Assembly: GCA_907163345.1 (NCBI GenBank) | Contig: CAJQUN010000035.1 | Location: 3,407,973 to 3,471,972 of the forward strand | Length of the DNA stretch: 64,000 nucleotides | Origin: Haberlea rhodopensis | Lineage: Eukaryota > Streptophyta > Magnoliopsida > Lamiales > Gesneriaceae | Reading direction: 5' to 3' | Shown here: positions 1 through 11,671 of the stretch, piece by piece | Layout of the letters: each line of letters opens with the position of its first letter | Numbering within the stretch: the first letter of the stretch is position 1 | Translations under genes and position numbers: made by a program | Notes under the pieces: generated by a model | The model's database searches: none | Seen by the model: only the letters and a program-made list of their open reading frames with translations | Told to the model about the DNA's origin: nothing

Positions 1-240
1 TCGGCACGGCGCTGCACGAAACAATAAACTCTTTTTTTTTAATGTAGCGATCGATAAGTGGCGATCGATCACTAAGCCAAAAAAATAAAAAAACTTGAAA
101 TGGGTCGTGCCGAGTCCTGCCTCTTGTGGAAATACGCCGGCACGACACGGCCCATTTTCGAATCTTGCCAGCACGACACGGCATGAATAGTGCCATGCCG
201 GCACGATTAAACTGGCACGGCCCGTTTGACACCACTAATG
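1..240. repeat. GGCACG-rich dispersed repeat end
   Basis: This stretch repeats short motifs such as GGCACGACACGGC and GCCGGCACGA in both orientations and is far more GC-rich than the DNA next to it. Such GGCACG-rich subterminal repeats are common in plant hAT-type DNA transposons, so a truncated hAT-like element cut by the window edge is the best guess. No terminal inverted repeat or target duplication can be checked because the left side lies outside the window. Confidence 0.35.
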
Positions 241-1115
241 GAGACCATGGCCAACAAAGGAAACAATTACTGAATGTATTTTTTATTTAAGATGAGATAT
301 TCTAAGTATAAGGATTCAGTTAGCTGATGCAGGTTACCGAATGAGATCTCGTCTATACTCTTCTCGTCGTTTTTCGTGATGGAAGAGACTATAGATTGCC
401 GCTACAAAACCCGATTCACCTAAAAGACCAAAAGCCCTGAATACAAGAATACACAAAAATTGCTTTTTACCAAAATATCAAATAAATTTGTCTTCTAACA
501 TTTTATAATAAATTTTAGGGACCGATAAAAAAAATTTAAGGTAAAATATATATTTTTTTAAAAAAAAAAACTATAAAAAACACTGGAAATTTATATATAG
601 ATATTTATATTAAAAAATGGAAAGCGATTACTTATTAAATAGGGTGAATATATAGACACGGATCTGATTTTCATAATTATCATCTGAGTCCCTCTAATAG
701 CACATATCTCTCCTATAATCTATTTTTATATCAAATAACTATAGATAGTTATAATTTTTTTATATATATATTATTTATAAATTAAAGGAGATGTTAACGT
801 AATATAATTATTCTATGTAATTGTCAAATTAATACATATTCCCTATTATTAAATATGATCAATTATATCTAATTTGTTAGATAATGATACACAGATACAA
901 CAATTAGGGCAATAATAGGATCTTTCATTTCATCAATACTTCTGCACAAGTCAAAATTTTTGGCAGTCTTCACTCCTGGATCGAGCAACAACCCTTCAAC
1001 ACAAATTTAACCACTTTTCGCGAAACCATCAATTCGATTTCAATTAATCTATACATTCAATCCTGTGATTTACACAATCTCGAAGCTGTATTAATCGACA
1101 CTCCATTTAAATTTG
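241..1115 (+). promoter_or_regulatory. Upstream and 5' UTR region of the DHHC gene
   Basis: The region is AT-rich and non-coding up to the ATG at 1116. The last ~170 bases (about 945-1115) are richer in C and T and look like a plant 5' UTR. No certain TATA box can be assigned among the many AT runs, and no coding segment is visible. Confidence 0.4.
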
Positions 1116-4100
1116 ATGGGTGTTCAGTGGCTTCTGGTGTGTCATGGCCTGGTGACAGCTTTAGTTTTGGTATCGTTCTTCTGCGGGCAATGGCCAATTT
1201 TCCAGGGCACCTTCATTCAGCGCATCCATTTTTTCATTACCTTCGGCGCCTATGATTATCTCCGGTAGTGTCCTTAGCGGTTTTTATTTTTATTTTGCGG
1301 ATGATGGGGTTTTTGTTTTTGAGCTGATTGATTTGGTGGAACAGTCGTTTTATCCATGTCGTGTGCGGGTCTCGAGGCAGCAATGCACTGCTCTCGGTTG
1401 AGTATTATTGTTGCGACCGCCCTAACCCCATTTTACAGGTGATTTTGATTGGTATTAGTGTTTAACTTGATACGTGGGCTGTAGTAGCAATTTGAATCGA
1501 TGCAGCTAATATGAGTTAACTTTTATTTGATTGTTGAATAAATTCGAAAGGTTAATTGTGACATCCCTGAATTACTTTAATCTTCCACCTTTCTTCTTTA
1601 AACTGAATGGTACTATTGCTTCATCTAATCTTTCGAATTCAAGTCAAGCTGTTCTATTGTCAGTATCCTTTTGAGTGATATGAGATCGTGCTTTGTTTAT
1701 CGGATAACTGTGCGTAGAGGGAGATCACGGGATTGAGTTGATCTATTAGAAGTTTGACTGGTCTGTTTTATACCCTTGGTGCAGTTGATATATTTACTAA
1801 TAATTGGGGCAACTTATTATTTCATTGCAAAATCATCCTTCATCTACATTCCAGGGTATTACATAAGTGGAATGCACAGGTACGAACGGAATATGTTTGT
1901 TGTTTGTGTACTAATGAATCAAATAATTTTAACTTCTGTTTAAGGGTATTTATAATTTCAGGTACACGAGCTTCTTGGCAGTTGGTGTGGGTATTCTCCT
2001 ATTTCTATTGACTAGCTTTTCTGATCCAGGGACAGTGACTTCTGCTAAAGTCTCTCAGTATATTTCTGTTTATCCTTATGACAACATTATCTTCTCAGAG
2101 AAAGAATGTTCTACCTGCAAGATTCTGAAGTAAGTTCATTGTTCTAGCTGTTGAATATAGTGAACTTGTCCCAAAAAATTGCTGATTAAATACTTGGATA
2201 TAAATTATTATCTTGTTGCATACTCAGGCCTGCTAGGTCGAAGCATTGCAGCATATGCAATCGTTGTGTTGCTAGGTTCGACCATCATTGTGGTTGGATG
2301 GTTTGTTCACTACCTTTTTTTCTTTATTCTTATATTGAATGTTAGATAACTTTGAAATTTGCAATTACCTGAAACTATCACTTTCCTCCAGTATTTTCAT
2401 TTATGTCATTTTTCAGAACAACTGCATAGGGGAGAAGAATACTGGATACTTTATGGCTTTTATTCTATGGTGAGTAATCATTTTTTAGAAGTGTTCTTGT
2501 ATGGACAGGGCAATTATATTCAGTTCTCGCTGCGATGTTCTTACGGTTGCCACTATGGATGTCCCCACACTTTCCTTGGATGATTATGTATTTTAGGATG
2601 TATAGTACTGTTGGGTCAGGTATCTTGTTGTTTTCATACCGCTTTGTCAAAAAGGAAAAGAAAGAAACAATGATGTTGTGTGGGGCTGCTGATTTTATTA
2701 AACCACATCTACACGTGTAGAACATCATCTGGACGAGAATGTGATGATAGGCTTGTAAGAGGAATGGAGTAATGGATGGACATTATAATCAACTGTTTGA
2801 CTCGGTGCCAATCCTAGAAATATTGATGGACTAGTTCGATCTAAACTTAAGGCCAAACCTGGAGGAAGAGTAGTGATCTATCACCTGAAACAGGATTTGA
2901 GCCTCTGCAGTTTAACTCTAAATATGGAACTGGAATATGGAGAGCGCAACAATGGGAAAGACAACACCTGTGGCTGAGCCCTTATCAGCATAGGATAAAG
3001 CTTTGTGGAGTGTTACATAGGTTTACATTCTCCCACTTACGATATGTTTGTCAAACAGGGAAATTTTGAGATTATAAAATTGCAGTTCTTGGATTATCAA
3101 ATTACTGTTATTATTAACTTTCTTCGGTTCAATTTTGGCTCTGCCTTAAAAGTAATGCATTTGTAGGCATTTCCTTATCTGTATATATGGAGTGGTTGCA
3201 CTCGCATTGATTCTTGCTGGAAGGCTGAAGGAGCTGAAAGTTATCTATATCTTAACAGGTATGGTTGATGCCTTCCCAAATTTGTCTCCCTCAGTAGTAG
3301 ATGTATGTTTAATGGCTGAAATGATCTCTCTCTTTCACTCGATGCTGCAGCTTATTATGGCATTGAAAATTCTGTTAGAAGTTTGGCTCCACATGTTGTA
3401 CAGGTTCGTGGATTTCTTTTGATTCTTTTCTCAATCGCAGAACCTTACCTTTTATGGGTTTCCTAGAGTGATCCATGCCAACCTCCAAAAATTCATCATT
3501 GAACTAAGTTCTATTTCAAACCTTTGGTTCATTTCTCAAACCTGGAGACAGTGTCTTTTCTTTCAAGACGATTATTAATATCAACAATTTATTGAAAATT
3601 GTGATTGTCAGTGACCATTTTCTAAGCTATTAACTCCTGTTGATACTGCCATATAGGCATGTGGAAATGCCCTAAATAATCCTTTTCTCCTGAAACACGA
3701 GGTTAACATGAGCTTAAATATGTGATCAGGTGGGATCAAAAGATGGCACAATTAACCTTTATACGATGATCACTGTCACAATAATCAGGAACTAAATGGA
3801 GAGCTTTTCGTCCATATCTTTTCTGATGGCTTCTAATTGTTAATTTTTAGGAACGACCATCCTTTCCTGGAAGATAGATGTATGCTACATAGGAATTTGA
3901 TTCATAAGTACCTAGGTTTATTTTGGTCAAGTGCGCTCATCCTTTCATGGCTTCTGACATTAAGTCTCTTTTCTATGATAGTGGTTGCTGAGCGCCTACA
4001 ACACGCAGATACTTATTATGATGTTTCTGGCCGTAGTTTCACTGCTGTTAGCTGGTTTCTTCACGTATCATGCGAAACTGTGTCTCACGAATACTACCAC

Positions 4101-5116
4101 AAATGAGGTACACCTCTTTCACGTTTCTTTTAAGTATAATTGGCCAATAGTCTTTACAGGTGTGACAATAAATAGATACGCCCCCTACATTGTGGTCTTC
4201 ATACATAGGCAACATTATGGCAATTTCACGTGGATAATTTTTAGAATCTGGATCGAATTAATGCAGATGCCAAATATCACATGTTGCTCGCATCCACTCA
4301 CACAGAAAAAAGTTTTAGTATCCTTCTGCCTTCCTCGCTTTTGTCCAGACCTGCAAAACCTTCTCCAAGATTAGCAATTGCATCCACGTCATCAAGGTTT
4401 TAAAAATTGCTAGCATTTTCAAAATGGTTATTTTCTGCCTACCAACCTTTTTTTTTTTAAAAAAATAAAAAAAACCGATGCACTTGAAATACTTTTTACA
4501 CATAAAGATTCTAATTACTTTTTCAATCTTTCATCTTTGCTTTTCCTTTCTTCTTCCCTCTCCCTCCCACCAGCCAGTGCTGCCGCTGCTGGTTTGGGAA
4601 AGACGTGATGTTTGAATTTGTGAGAGGTAGTTTAAAGAGGTAAATACAGCAGTCTTTTTAAAGAGACGGTTGAAGGGAGGCTCAAATAGTAACTTAGACT
4701 CATTTGCAGCATTTTCAAAGCAAATGCAATTATAAGTTCAGTTTCACGAGTTTCTATAAATACCCTAAAAACTAATACTAATGGGAGATGGGAAACAAAA
4801 AAATTGGAAAATAGAAGTGATGAATGCTATTGAACTGCAGAGTTTTAAATGGCAAGATTACCTGCATTGGCAGAGGAAGGTAAATGAGGCCAAGGCTAGT
4901 GCAGAAGCTTTAAAAGCGAGTTTGAATGGACTAAATCAACAAAGGAAGCCTCAAGAGAGCAAATGGAGAGCATTCTTTAGAAGATCGCGTTTAGAAGACC
5001 TCGAAGTTGTTAAAAATAACATATATGATAGAGGATTTCTCAAAAATATCGGTGAAATTTTCTATCCCCTATCGACTAGGCGGTCGTTTGGGCTTAACAA
5101 ATCAAAATCAGGATAA
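1116..5116 (+). CDS. PAT17: DHHC-type protein S-acyltransferase (PAT17-like), 10 exons
   Basis: Exons read by eye: 1116-1264, 1345-1438, 1785-1879, 1962-2129, 2228-2300, 2417-2469, 3167-3258, 3351-3403, 3982-4107 and 4841-5116. All introns are GT-AG and the phase is kept at every join, giving 392 codons plus a stop. The protein transfers palmitate to cysteines of membrane-associated proteins, probably at Golgi or endomembranes. The cysteine-rich domain (about residues 157-200) has KECSTCK, PARSKHCSICNRC and the catalytic DHHC at 187-190 (Cys190 is the acyl-accepting residue), followed by GWMNNCIGEKN. Hydrophobic segments lie near residues 5-25, 82-98, 118-132, 211-228 and 266-285, the usual four-or-more-TM plan with the DHHC loop in the cytosol. 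Length and segment order fit Arabidopsis PAT17 (At3g04970), which I recognise from memory. Longest introns: 2470-3166, 3404-3981 and 4108-4840. No disruption is seen, so it is probably functional. Confidence 0.9.
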
Positions 5117-5744
5117 GGTGCCATTTATTGTTCCTTTATTTACTATAAATATGTTTGCCTGGAATCTTCAGTTATCTTTAATCATGCCAGATAGCATCAC
5201 ATTATGGATAGTGATTTGAACTTCAATCCGTCATAGTGCGAAAAGATGACCGCTTTGAGTGCATGGTGTAGATTAGTTGTCTCATATGTAATACCGCCAG
5301 AGACGTGTTTAGTTCATTCTTGTAACAGAAAATGTGTGAGGATACTTCTGTTACGTTAATCTTCAAGTAGTTCTGGCAATTGTTAACATTGACAATGATT
5401 TCTTATTCCCTCTATAGCATGTGTTCTTGTATTGAAATCTCCGATGGTACAGGTCCAAGATTTAAATCAATTCCACTTATTTGGGCACTATTGAAATGAC
5501 CCTTAATTTATATATTTAACTTATTCATTATTAATGTAATAGATTTCAATTTACTACAAAATGAAGTTATTTGAATTCTTCCCACAAATTACTTTCTCAA
5601 CTAAATCATTCAATCCAAATGCAACCTAAATAAATTCGGGATAAGGGAACCTCTCCATGTCTTTGTGATGAATAAAATTCTCCAGTTTGTTTGATATGCA
5701 TGTATTTCTTATACGTGTTCATATATACTCTTGGGCAAAGATGG
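5117..5744 (+). other. 3' flank of the DHHC gene
   Basis: AT-rich non-coding DNA holding the likely 3' UTR of the palmitoyltransferase gene; the polyadenylation site cannot be fixed by eye. A segment around 5480-5635 ends in ATCCAAATGCAACCT, like the ends of small MITEs, but no partner end is clear. Confidence 0.35.
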
Positions 5745-5965
5745 GTTAGGCCGCAGTGGTGGATGTAGGATTTTTAGGAAGATGGGGCAAAAAAATTTAA
5801 AATAAAAAAGTTAGGCCAAAAAAAAAAATTAGAGGTCAAAATATAATTTAAGGGGGGGCAAAATGTAATGTTTAAGGGACAATTTATAATTTTTTAGGGT
5901 AAAATTGTAATATTTTTTTTAAAAAATATTTTTTTAAGGTAAAAAAAAATTATTTTTTTGGGGCA
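5745..5965 (+). repeat. GGGGCAAAA-type dispersed repeat fragment
   Basis: It begins with AGTGGTGGATGTAGGATTTT and continues with runs of A, T and G (GGGGGGGCAAAATGTAA, GGGGCAATCCGCCC). The same family appears inverted at about 35520-35690. Such elements are widespread in dicot genomes as short non-autonomous repeats. No clean inverted termini or target duplication is visible, so the class is not assigned. Confidence 0.4.
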
Positions 5966-7019
5966 ATCCGCCCATGGGTTAGGGAAGATTATATTTCATT
6001 TGACCAATATCATATGTCATTAATTCTGCAAACCACATGCAAAATTATAAATATAGCAAATGTAAATGAAAACAAATATTACAATTATAAATATAGTGAG
6101 AGAAGTGTTTGCTCACCTCAAATGAAAACAAATGTTACAATTTTTTCCTCTTAACAAAATCTACCAAGAGCACTAATATTAATGATTATTTAAGTAATTG
6201 AACAGGATAAGGAATAGCGACAGATAAAATAATGTTACGTTTGATTTGAATAATTAATATTGATAATGTTATGTTTGATTTGAATGATTAATATTGAGAT
6301 TGTAATTATAATTAAATTAAATTATGTTTCACCCCTGATTATTACGAACGAATAATACTTTGTTTGGATTTGAAGATAAAATATTCAGATTTATATATTT
6401 GGTAATATCATTATATTATAGGATGAAAAACATAATTTATGTGTATTTTGTCCCGTTTAGTACACACTTGGAATCGCCTACAGACGAAAAAATTATCTAG
6501 TCGATAATGAACAATGATAATGAAAATAATCCAGAGCCAGATGATAGTCGCGTTGTCGCAAATGTATCATCAAAAGAGGTGTAAACAACTACTTACTACG
6601 ACATGAGCAAAATATACCAGAAGTTGTGTCTGCACTACAAAAGGTTAATAATAATGTGCATTGGGCCGAAAAAGATTTAAATATTTTTATAGGAAAATTT
6701 TGGGCCGGTACTATTTGGTAAAAGATTTTTCGGCCCAGGCACCCCAAAAAAATTTCTTTCAACTAGGTCCAACTTTGGTCAAAATGACCAAAATAGTCTT
6801 CTGTCTTCCTTGGATCAAATCCTTCAACATCAAAACCCTAGTCTCCAACCCTCACATCAGCCACATGTCCCAACCACCAACGCCGTCGTCGGAAGTTGTC
6901 GCTCCTCCCATGCCGTCGGAGCTGCGCGCACTGGTCAAACGAAAACAAAAAGATTGTGCAAGAAGACAAAATCATCGCATTCTTCTATTTATCATCTATT
7001 TACCGATTGTGTTGATTTT
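5966..7019. other. Intergenic, no supported gene
   Basis: AT-rich DNA with repeated phrases such as TTTGATTTGAATGATTAATATTGA (two near copies at about 6236-6300), probably MITE or transposon debris. An ATG-initiated 124-codon frame at 6661-7035 has no recognisable domain and ends in a hydrophobic tail; I do not support it as a gene. Confidence 0.4.
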
Positions 7020-7262
7020 GTTTTATATTTCTTAAGAATTTCAATTTTTTTGTAATGTCTGTACGTAGGTTTTTAATGTGAAACGTAAAAGTATAACATA
7101 TTTTGAATTGTTCGATCAAACATTCGAATGAAGATTTTATATTTATTATGAGTTTCAATTTTATTGTAATGATTGTTTGTAGATTTTTAATGTAAAACTC
7201 AAAATTATAATGTATTTGAGATGTTCGATCAATTGTTTGAATGAAAATTTTGAGAATGTAAT
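7020..7262. repeat. Two diverged tandem copies of a ~120-bp unit
   Basis: The stretch 7020-7140 and the stretch 7141-7262 align: both run through a TTTCAATTTT..TGTAATG block, a TAGRTTTTTAATGTRAAAC block and a TTCGATCAA..TTGAATGAA block. This explains a spurious 99-codon open frame on the minus strand. The pair sits directly before the palindrome array and may be the tail of the same transposon remnant. Confidence 0.6.
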
Positions 7263-7274
7263 GATATTGAAACC

Positions 7275-8425
7275 ATTGGTGCATGTAATTTACATGCACC
7301 GGCAGTTATGAGTCTATCGGTGCATGTAATTTACATGCACCGATAGACTCAATGGTGCATGTAATTCACATGCACCGGCAGTTCATGAGTCTATCGGTGC
7401 ATGTAATTCACATGCACCGATAGACTCATTGGTGCATGTAACTTACATGCATCTTTAGACTTATGTGTTGCTTTCTTATTCAGTTTGTTATTTAACATCT
7501 CGAGCCTTCTATTTCAGTTTGCTATTAATTAAAAAAATTTAATGAGGAAAAATGTTACATATTCAAAATTATATATAAAAAGTCTATGTTTTTGGTTAAA
7601 TATAGTATAAGTCTATAGGTGCATGTAATTTACATGCACCAAAATAGACTCAGCGGTGCATGTAATTCACATGCACCGACTTGCTATAACGTCGATTTCT
7701 AATATGTATATTACCACATGCTAGGTCAGATTGGAGAAGCCGCTATCACTTTGAGCCAATCGAATCTCTTCTTGAGATCTCTTTGCTGAGGAATAATCTA
7801 TCGATGCATGCAATTTACATGCACCGATAGGCGGAGATGCACTAATATACGATTTTTTTTATCTAATTACTAAATAACAATGATCAAATCAAAAAAATGT
7901 GAATTAATTTGTCATTCTATAATTTTTACAATTGATCATATAACAATTAAAGATACAATATATTACTTTAGAAATTAAATTTTTATTATGGATGAGTATA
8001 TACTATATGATAAATTATTGCATAATCTCATAACAAAATTCTATTATTTTTCAATGCACCGGTAGACTATCGGTGCATGTAAATAACATGCACCGGTAGA
8101 CTATCGGTGCATGTAATTACAAACACCGATAAACTAGGGGCACATGTAATTTACATGCACCGTTATATGTTGCTTGCTTGTTGATCTTATAACAAATTAA
8201 AGATACAATATACTGGTGATGAAGACCTGAAATGACCTTATACTCTCTCCGCGCTTGTATAAAAGAGTAAATGATACTAATTTGAGAAATAATGCAAATT
8301 ATGAGTCTACCGGTGCATGTAATTTACATGCACCGGCAGACTATAAGTGCATGTAAATTACATGCACCGGTAAAATTTTGAGTCTACCGGTGCATGTAAT
8401 TTACATGCACCGGCAAACTATAGGT
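7275..8425. repeat. Array of short palindromes (GGTGCATGTAA / TTACATGCACC)
   Basis: At least a dozen near-perfect palindromes with 11-base arms GGTGCATGTAA and TTACATGCACC around one central base occur here. Some are extended: at about 7315-7355 and 7391-7430 the flanks GAGTCTATC and GATAGACTC lengthen the arms to about 20 bases. They are joined by short spacers (GGCAGTTATGAGTC, CGGCAGACTATA). Several units are partly decayed, for example at 7803-7828 and 8098-8125. The array is interrupted by AT-rich DNA at 7445-7610 and 7860-8050. A second cluster of the same units lies at 17055-17445. Origin unknown. Confidence 0.85.
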
Positions 8426-8466
8426 GCATCTCTTAAAATTATATTATTGTATTTGAAACATGGAAG

Positions 8467-9998
8467 TGTTGGGATATGCCCTAAGACAAGTCATTAGATG
8501 ATTGTTTTGACATACAATGTTTATGATTTTATGAATTGCAATTCATTATTATATATTATTCTTTTAACTGTGCAATGTGAATTAATATATATGTTAATGT
8601 CCTTAGAATAATATTGTATTATTCTTAAAGATGTCCCTAGTCAAGTATTATCATGAATAGGGATAATGATAATACGTAGAGACTAGTATGTGTTGATTGA
8701 TGAATTGTTCATTGATATGAGATATCAAATCAACACATGGGTACATGTTAGAGAATGATGTACTGGACAGACCCACCATGAGAATGCAACATGGATAGTT
8801 ATATGATCGTCATATGTAATTCTCATAGTGATAATAATGTATGTAATCCTTACGACTTGTGATCATCAGAGATCCCAACATAAGGAGTTATGTATCTTGA
8901 TATCGTCAAACGTTACCCGTAACAGGGTAAACTATAAAGGTGACTATTGGATACACTACGAATTATGTAGAGGGATGTTGACTGATCGAGATAGGATTTG
9001 TCCCTCCTATATAACAGAAGAAGTGTTTGGCCCTTGATCAAGTGAGAACTAAAATGCATGGCCATGCTCGAATGAGTCGATATGAGATATCGAGCTTATT
9101 CGTTTATTCTAGTTATACTTGGGGATCAAGAAATAAAGATTGAATATACGAGTATGACTATTCCATGACTCGTGTTCAATCTAAACACAAAGGACAAAGG
9201 GATTAAGTTACATGGTTAATATTATCACAAGTTCTAAAGGTTATGTCGAGTCATTGACATTCTTGTAATTTGGGAAGCATTGATGTGTTGATAGATACCG
9301 CTCATTGCTTGCGACATAAAATGGGATTTTATGTCACTGCCAACATTACAAGATCCTATCGGGTCTCACAAAAGATTAAATCGAGAAGGGAAATTAAATT
9401 CATTAGATGAATTAATTAATTAAGAAGAGTCTTAATTAAAAGATTATAAGGATTTAATTAAATCATGGGTTTGGGCCCATGAGGCTTTAAGAAAGCCTTA
9501 AACCTTAATTAAATCTTATAATATAAATACAAAGTGATTAATTAGATTAAAGAGAGACATCAAAAACCTAGCCACAAAAGCAAGGTGCTCTCGGCCACCT
9601 CCTAAGAGAAGCTCACGGCCGCCTCAAAGAATTCCAAGGAGCTCTCGGTTTCTTCCTTGATAGCCGAAGAGAGACTTGGTGAATTGAGGCGATCGTTCGA
9701 TTTAGAATCGAGTGTGCTTCTTGTTCCGGTTTAAGAACGAGTCTAGCAACTTGTTCTTAGACTATCCCTTCACCCGATTTGATCGTGTGGATACCGTAGA
9801 GGCAAAACTTGATAAGTTTTGCTTGTGACTCGAAGAAGGCATTGGACGTGGTGCTGCTCCGTGGAATCTGCTCAAACACGCTACAAGGGTGAGACCTTTG
9901 ATTCCTTTATCCGATATGAATACCTTTGTATAGATCCACGGTTTTAGTAATCCAAATTTTAAATTACGCTGCGTTCCATGATTCTTGGATTACTTACA
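8467..9998 (+). repeat. 5' LTR of Copia A
   Basis: 1532 bp, nearly identical to 15358-16874. The two differ by a 16-bp indel near 8610-8625 and scattered substitutions, so the insertion is fairly recent. The LTR contains a 69-codon open frame (8828-9037) that is duplicated in the other LTR and is not a gene. Confidence 0.93.
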
Positions 9999-9999
9999 G

Positions 10000-10011
10000 T
10001 GGTATCAGAGC
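10000..10011 (+). other. Primer-binding site (initiator tRNA-Met), Copia A
   Basis: TGGTATCAGAGC starts two bases after the 5' LTR end. It is complementary to the 3' end of plant initiator tRNA-Met and is the standard minus-strand primer site. Confidence 0.93.
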
Positions 10012-11671
10012 CGTGTACAAGGCTAATATCGGATTTATGTGGTTAAACTGTTTTAATCATATTAGAATAATATTGCATGCTATTAAAACTGTATAAACAT
10101 ATATGATATGTTAATATCGATTTTGTGAAAATCATCGTAAAATTGTATTTGATATAATTGGCGAATAATCAAATAATTGGACAAAGTTTCGGCCACCCCC
10201 TAGCAAATTGACCCACGGCTTGGCAACATGAGGGCTAGGGTTTTCGAACCCTTGGCTCGAGATGGCCTAGTCGTTGTGGCTCATGTTCGTGCATGGAGGT
10301 TTCGAGACATGGATGAGTTTTGAACTCTTTGGCTCGATAATGGTTCAAGCATGCATGGATTAGTGGCTTCACCACATGAGAGCTAGGGTTTTCGAACCCT
10401 TGGCTCGAGATGGTTGAGCCACCACCGTGCATGACCTGACCATGATTCGTGGCTCAAGAATTCCGGCGTTTCGAACAAGTTGGCTCGATGAAAAACTAAA
10501 AGTGGTGCACGGCGGCTAGGGTTTGGAACCTTAGCGCCGCCGCCGCTCGCACAAGGCTCAGCCATGGGCTAGGGTTTCGAACCCTAGGCCCATGCATGGT
10601 CCAGCCGTGTGGTTAGATGGGTCGGACCCATTTGGTTCATGTTTTGAGTCGCATTAAGTTCGTGGCATGTGATGTCCCGAGCGTACGATAATTTTTCAAA
10701 AATTATTTTACAGTTTTAATTAGAATTAAATTTTAAAATGTTTAGAATTTAATTAATTAAATGTTAAAGCATGTTTTATGTGTTGTTTGAGCATGGTGCA
10801 TGGTTATTCTGAATGTTATCCCTCCCCTAAGTTCCCTCGAATGTGAATCGAGGTATTTTATATCTTGTAAATAGTATAGTTTTATTGTTGATGGTGATCA
10901 ATGAAGATGGAGCATCGTGTCGGGATGAGGAGGTCCATTCACAAATTGGAGCCAAAGGAAGGTGCTTGTGAAGTTACCTTAGGTTGACTCTTAGGATTTT
11001 CTCATTGGCTTGAGAAAATCGTTAGTAGGGGCTATAACCATGTCACGTTTAATTATGTATGTTGATGCATGATTTATCTTATGTTTTAGATTGATAATTG
11101 TATTACACATATATGTAGATATGTATACAACTATATGTAGTGGACATATTTTAAATTATCAAACTAATCATGAGATCAATAAATCCCTCTAAAATATTAA
11201 GTTTTAGATGCCTTCCAAAATTAAAAGTACTCGTCAAAAACTTCGATTGTACATGTGTGGGTTTGCCAAAGCAAAGCACCGTGGCAATCTTAGTAAGGCG
11301 CGAAAGGATAAAAGTGATATCTGTTATACTTTAAATTGGGTACGACTTAACTAGGTTATCTCAATAGGATTGGGAACCTAGAGGCATGGGTTGGATTATA
11401 ATTCATTTGATGAATTGAACAAAGTGTTGTTCGTCCAACTATCCAAGAATTACATGTGATGTAATTGACAAAGTGTTGTCTACCTAAATAACCGAGTCTT
11501 GGGCGATTAGCCAAAGCTAACTCAAGATTAGGCGAAATATGGATCTTGGCCCACTAAAGGTTTCGAGGGTTGATAATTTTTAAACAAAATAGGGGGAGTA
11601 TCATTTAATATAAGACCATGTTAAATGATTAAATCATAAACTTATTTTGCATATTTATATTGTAGATATCC
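10012..11671 (+). other. Long untranslated leader of Copia A with repeated hairpin motifs
   Basis: A 1.66-kb leader precedes gag and holds no supported reading frame. A 32-base phrase built around CTAGGGTTTTCGAACCCTTG occurs at 10233-10265 and again at 10382-10413. A related palindrome, GGCTAGGGTTTCGAACCC followed by TAGGCC, lies at 10567-10590, and a decayed version starts at 10514. Such self-complementary leader motifs could serve in RNA dimerisation or packaging; that is inference. Confidence 0.7.

Noticed and set aside
2359..2728. Short frames on both strands around 2.4-2.7 kb as genes
   Set aside because: They are out-of-frame readings over exons 5-6 and intron 6 of the palmitoyltransferase gene.
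6661..7035. 124-codon ATG frame as a gene
   Set aside because: No recognisable domain, composition like the AT-rich surroundings, and overlap with transposon-like repeats.
7275..8425. CRISPR-like array
   Set aside because: The repeats are palindromic, the spacers are themselves repeated and irregular in length, and the context is a plant nuclear genome with no cas genes.
8828..9037. 69-codon frame as a small protein
   Set aside because: It lies inside the Copia A LTR and recurs at 15703-15912 for that reason.
10000..10011. tRNA gene fragment
   Set aside because: TGGTATCAGAGC immediately follows an LTR and is the primer-binding site; no cloverleaf is present.
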